Shown: piece by piece, positions 61,651 through 64,000 of the stretch
How the letters are laid out: every line of letters starts with the position of its first letter
Numbering within the stretch: position 1 is the stretch's first letter
NCBI RefSeq assembly: GCF_003315205.1
Contig: NZ_QNRR01000007.1
Location: 372,001-436,000, forward strand
Direction: 5' to 3'
DNA: 64,000 nucleotides
Origin: Roseimicrobium gellanilyticum
GTDB taxonomy: Bacteria; Verrucomicrobiota; Verrucomicrobiia; Verrucomicrobiales; Verrucomicrobiaceae
Program-made: the position numbers and the translations under genes
Notes under the pieces: model-generated
Database searches by the model: none
Told to the model about the DNA's origin: nothing
What the model saw: only the letters and a program-made list of their open reading frames with translations

Positions 61651-64000
61651 ATGCCTCCTCCCAAGCCTGCCCAGGAGCAGCCAGCGGCATCGCCTGCTGC
61701 CGGAGGTCCATCTTCAGGCATGAAGCCCGGAAGCGCCCGGGGCAGTGGACAGGCGCGGACCTCACAGGAGCCGCTGAGCTCCCGGGATGAGGACATCCCG
61801 ATTCCGGATCTCAAGCTCATCCGCCGCATCGGCTCCGGTGCCTATGGTGAAGTGTGGCTGGCCCAGACAATCACCGGTGCCCTGCGTGCCGTGAAGGTGG
61901 TATGGCGGGAGGACTTTGAGTACGAGAAGACCTTCCACCGGGAGTTCGAAGGCATTCAGCAATTTGAGCCCATCTCCCGCGGACATCCCGGGTTGGTGAA
62001 TGTGCTCCACGTAGGGTGGAACGAAAACCGTGGCTTCTATTACTATGTGATGGAACTGGCGGACGATGCCGATCGTGGAAAAGACATCGACATCACAACC
62101 TACGTGCCCCGCACGCTGACCACGGATTTCAAGACACATGGCCGGCTGAATCTCGAGTTCTGCAAACAGACCGGCATCTATCTGGCGGATGCGCTGGGAT
62201 ACATGCACAGCTACGGGCTCACGCACCGCGACATCAAGCCGTCCAACATCATCTTTGTGGGAGGCGTGTGCAAACTGGCGGACATCGGCCTCGTGGCTGC
62301 GCATGGCGAGCGTTCGTTCGTGGGCACAGAGGGCTTTGTGCCGCCGGAGGGCCCGGGTACCTTTGCTTCGGACATCTACAGCCTTGGGAAAGTGCTGTAT
62401 GAAATCAGCTCGGGGAAGGACCGCATGGAGTTCCCCGAGGTGCCGGACGATCTCACGGCAGGCGAGTGGAAGCTGTGGCGCGAGTGGAATGGCGTTATCT
62501 GCCAGGCGTGTGCGCCGAATCTGAAGGAGCGCTTTGCCAGTGCTGCGGACTTTGCCGAGGCACTGCGGACCGTGGGAGTACCGAAGCCGGTGCCCATGAG
62601 CAGCCGCCTGTGGGGCGCTGCCTGGCGATTGGTGTTGGGCTCGTTTCTTTTTGGCGCGCTGCTCGCTGTCTCCAAGCGCACTGCGGAGTGGCGCTATGTG
62701 GTGCAGGCACCGGAGTCTCGCGAGCTGACGCCCGAGGAGATTGCCCAGGCAAAGCTCCCACGTCAGGGCCGGATGTGGCTGAACAGCTTCGACCTCAAGT
62801 TCAACTGGAAGGGAGATCGCCATGTGGCGGAGAAGCCGGTGACGCTGGAGTCGCTGCAGCGTTTCCTGGATGACAGCATGCAGTCCTTCGAGGGCGAAGT
62901 GGTTCCCACCTTCCCAAAGGGCGGAAAGCCGGAGTATCCGGTGGTCGTTCCCAAGACGGATGCGGACGCCTTTGCCGAATGGATGACGAAGTACGATCAG
63001 GAGGCCGGCGCGCTGGATGCCAACTACGAGTACGCCTGGAAGCAGGATACGAGCGTGAAGCGCAGCGCGGCGAACGCGGACTGGGTTGCCTTCCGTCTGG
63101 AGGTGGTGCGGCTGCACTTCGGCCATGTGATCGTGGAAAGTTCTCCTGGCAGGGCGGAAGTCATGAACAATGGTGTCGCCCTGGGACCTACGCCGCTCGC
63201 GCTCACGCGCATGAAGGTGGGAAATGCCGAGTTCGTGGTGAATCTTCCCGGCTACAAGCGTGAGGTACTCAAGGGCAAGGTGGAGGAAGGGAAGACGCTC
63301 AAGCTCGTGGCAAAACTCAAGCCTACGGATGCGGTGGCATTCGGCAGGAAGTGGAAGAATTCCCTGGGCATGGACTTCGTGCCGCTGGGAGATGTGCTCA
63401 TGGCTGCGACCGAGACCCGCCGTGCGGACTACGCTACGTTCCTGCGCACGCTTCCCACATCGCAGCCTCCGCTGGTCGACGTGCGTTCTGACGTGACCCT
63501 GCCCATGACCCACGTGAGCCGCACGGATGCGGAACTCTTCTGCAAGTGGCTCACGATGGTGGAGCGCACTCGTGGCTTGCTGGAGCCGAGTCAGAGCTAC
63601 CGACTGCCTACGGATGACGAGTGGAGCATGGCGGCGGGACTTCCGCGCGAGCGTGGTGATTCCCCGGCCTCACGCAGCCAGCGCGCGTTGGGCATCTATC
63701 CGTGGGGCTTCAGCTGGCCGCCGAGCCCGGTCCCTGGGAACATGTGGGACCGCACCGCCGCCACCAAGGCAAAACGCAAGGACGGCATTGAGGACTTCAA
63801 CGATGGCTTTGCCGACTTGTCCCCCGTCGGTTCGTTTGAGCCGAATGAAAATGGACTGCGTGACCTTGCCGGGAATGTCTGGGAATGGGTGCAGGACGAT
63901 TTTGGCGGCGAAGATCAAAAACTGCGCCGACTGGGTGCGGTACGAGGTGGTGGCTTCCGTTCCGGAAACAAGGACGAGCTTCTCGCTTCCCATCGCAAAG
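61651..64000 (+). CDS. Ser/Thr kinase-PEGA-FGE fusion, 3' end outside window
   Basis: Open from the ATG at 61651 to the window end (783 residues visible). A Pro/Gly-rich N-terminus is followed by a kinase domain (~55-310): G61-S-G-A-Y-G loop, K82, catalytic H192-R-D194-I-K-P-S-N199, and metal-binding D211-I-G in place of the DFG motif. One membrane helix (~322-340) separates it from an extracytoplasmic part: a PEGA domain (~490-557; VIVESSPGRAEVMNNGVALG) and an FGE-sulfatase-type domain from ~565 (LPTDDEWSMAAG, NENGLRDLAGNVWEWVQDDFGG, RGGGFRSGN). FGE-type domains joined to kinases are usually sensors rather than formylglycine-forming enzymes. Confidence 0.88.
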   Translation, partial: MPPPKPAQEQPAASPAAGGPSSGMKPGSARGSGQARTSQEPLSSRDEDIPIPDLKLIRRIGSGAYGEVWLAQTITGALRAVKVVWREDFEYEKTFHREFEGIQQFEPISRGHPGLVNVLHVGWNENRGFYYYVMELADDADRGKDIDITTYVPRTLTTDFKTHGRLNLEFCKQTGIYLADALGYMHSYGLTHRDIKPSNIIFVGGVCKLADIGLVAAHGERSFVGTEGFVPPEGPGTFASDIYSLGKVLYEISSGKDRMEFPEVPDDLTAGEWKLWREWNGVICQACAPNLKERFASAADFAEALRTVGVPKPVPMSSRLWGAAWRLVLGSFLFGALLAVSKRTAEWRYVVQAPESRELTPEEIAQAKLPRQGRMWLNSFDLKFNWKGDRHVAEKPVTLESLQRFLDDSMQSFEGEVVPTFPKGGKPEYPVVVPKTDADAFAEWMTKYDQEAGALDANYEYAWKQDTSVKRSAANADWVAFRLEVVRLHFGHVIVESSPGRAEVMNNGVALGPTPLALTRMKVGNAEFVVNLPGYKREVLKGKVEEGKTLKLVAKLKPTDAVAFGRKWKNSLGMDFVPLGDVLMAATETRRADYATFLRTLPTSQPPLVDVRSDVTLPMTHVSRTDAELFCKWLTMVERTRGLLEPSQSYRLPTDDEWSMAAGLPRERGDSPASRSQRALGIYPWGFSWPPSPVPGNMWDRTAATKAKRKDGIEDFNDGFADLSPVGSFEPNENGLRDLAGNVWEWVQDDFGGEDQKLRRLGAVRGGGFRSGNKDELLASHRK

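Noticed and set aside
1-64000. tRNA, rRNA, CRISPR arrays and transposase genes
   Set aside because: None could be recognised by reading the intergenic sequence; a covariance-model scan would be needed to exclude small RNA genes.

Overview
The window is GC-rich, gene-dense chromosomal DNA from a Gram-negative bacterium that is most likely a member of the Verrucomicrobiota (Verrucomicrobium/Prosthecobacter-like). Three lines of evidence point there: LPS assembly genes (lpxA, lptD); a planctomycete/verrucomicrobial-type secreted cluster (DUF1549/DUF1553 and DUF1501 proteins, sulfatases, DUF1080, PQQ-type propellers); and a PEP-CTERM protein built from autotransporter-associated beta-strand repeats. 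The placement rests on gene content only, because no rRNA gene lies in the window. I saw no tRNA, CRISPR array, phage or transposase gene.

Layout. 1-12.2 kb: a 5'-truncated coiled-coil protein, then a co-directional secreted degradation cluster (sulfatase, 1465-aa NHL-repeat protein, cytochrome-like DUF1549/LamG/DUF1553 protein, Tat-type DUF1501 protein). 12.4-20.4 kb: a 1685-aa beta-helical PEP-CTERM protein, an anthrax-lethal-factor-like metallopeptidase, a sialate O-acetylesterase, and a small gene whose stop codon sits in a prfB-like +1 frameshift context. 20.5-28.7 kb: class II fructose-bisphosphate aldolase, several small unassigned proteins, an S4 RNA-binding protein, rsmB, UDP-glucose dehydrogenase and a SUKH-like protein. 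28.9-34.3 kb (minus strand): polyprenyl diphosphate synthase, radC, lpxA and lptD; the first gene is preceded by a perfect Rex/CRP-type palindrome. 34.6-42.8 kb: SRPBCC protein, CDF transporter, PQQ propeller, second sulfatase, pgi, TauE/SafE permease, MOSC protein. 42.9-46.7 kb: a PDZ protein / ECF sigma factor / membrane anti-sigma-like operon and another PQQ propeller. 46.8-57.7 kb: hybrid histidine kinase, Gfo/Idh/MocA oxidoreductase, galE, M50-like membrane protein, xseA, lipoprotein esterase, ankyrin-type protein. 57.9-64 kb: a double DUF1080 protein, trpF, a receiver-like protein, a second ECF sigma factor and a Ser/Thr kinase-PEGA-FGE fusion cut by the window end.

Intergenic DNA carries three kinds of paired palindromic (REP/BIME-like) element, at 26505-26654 with a second copy at 60148-60312, at 32390-32471, and at 54439-54533. 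Several minus-strand genes end in clear hairpin terminators. The observations I rate most worth following are the candidate +1 programmed frameshift (20331-20418), the Rex-box-like operator (34300-34317), the lethal-factor-like peptidase (17506-18258) and the two-copy REP element.
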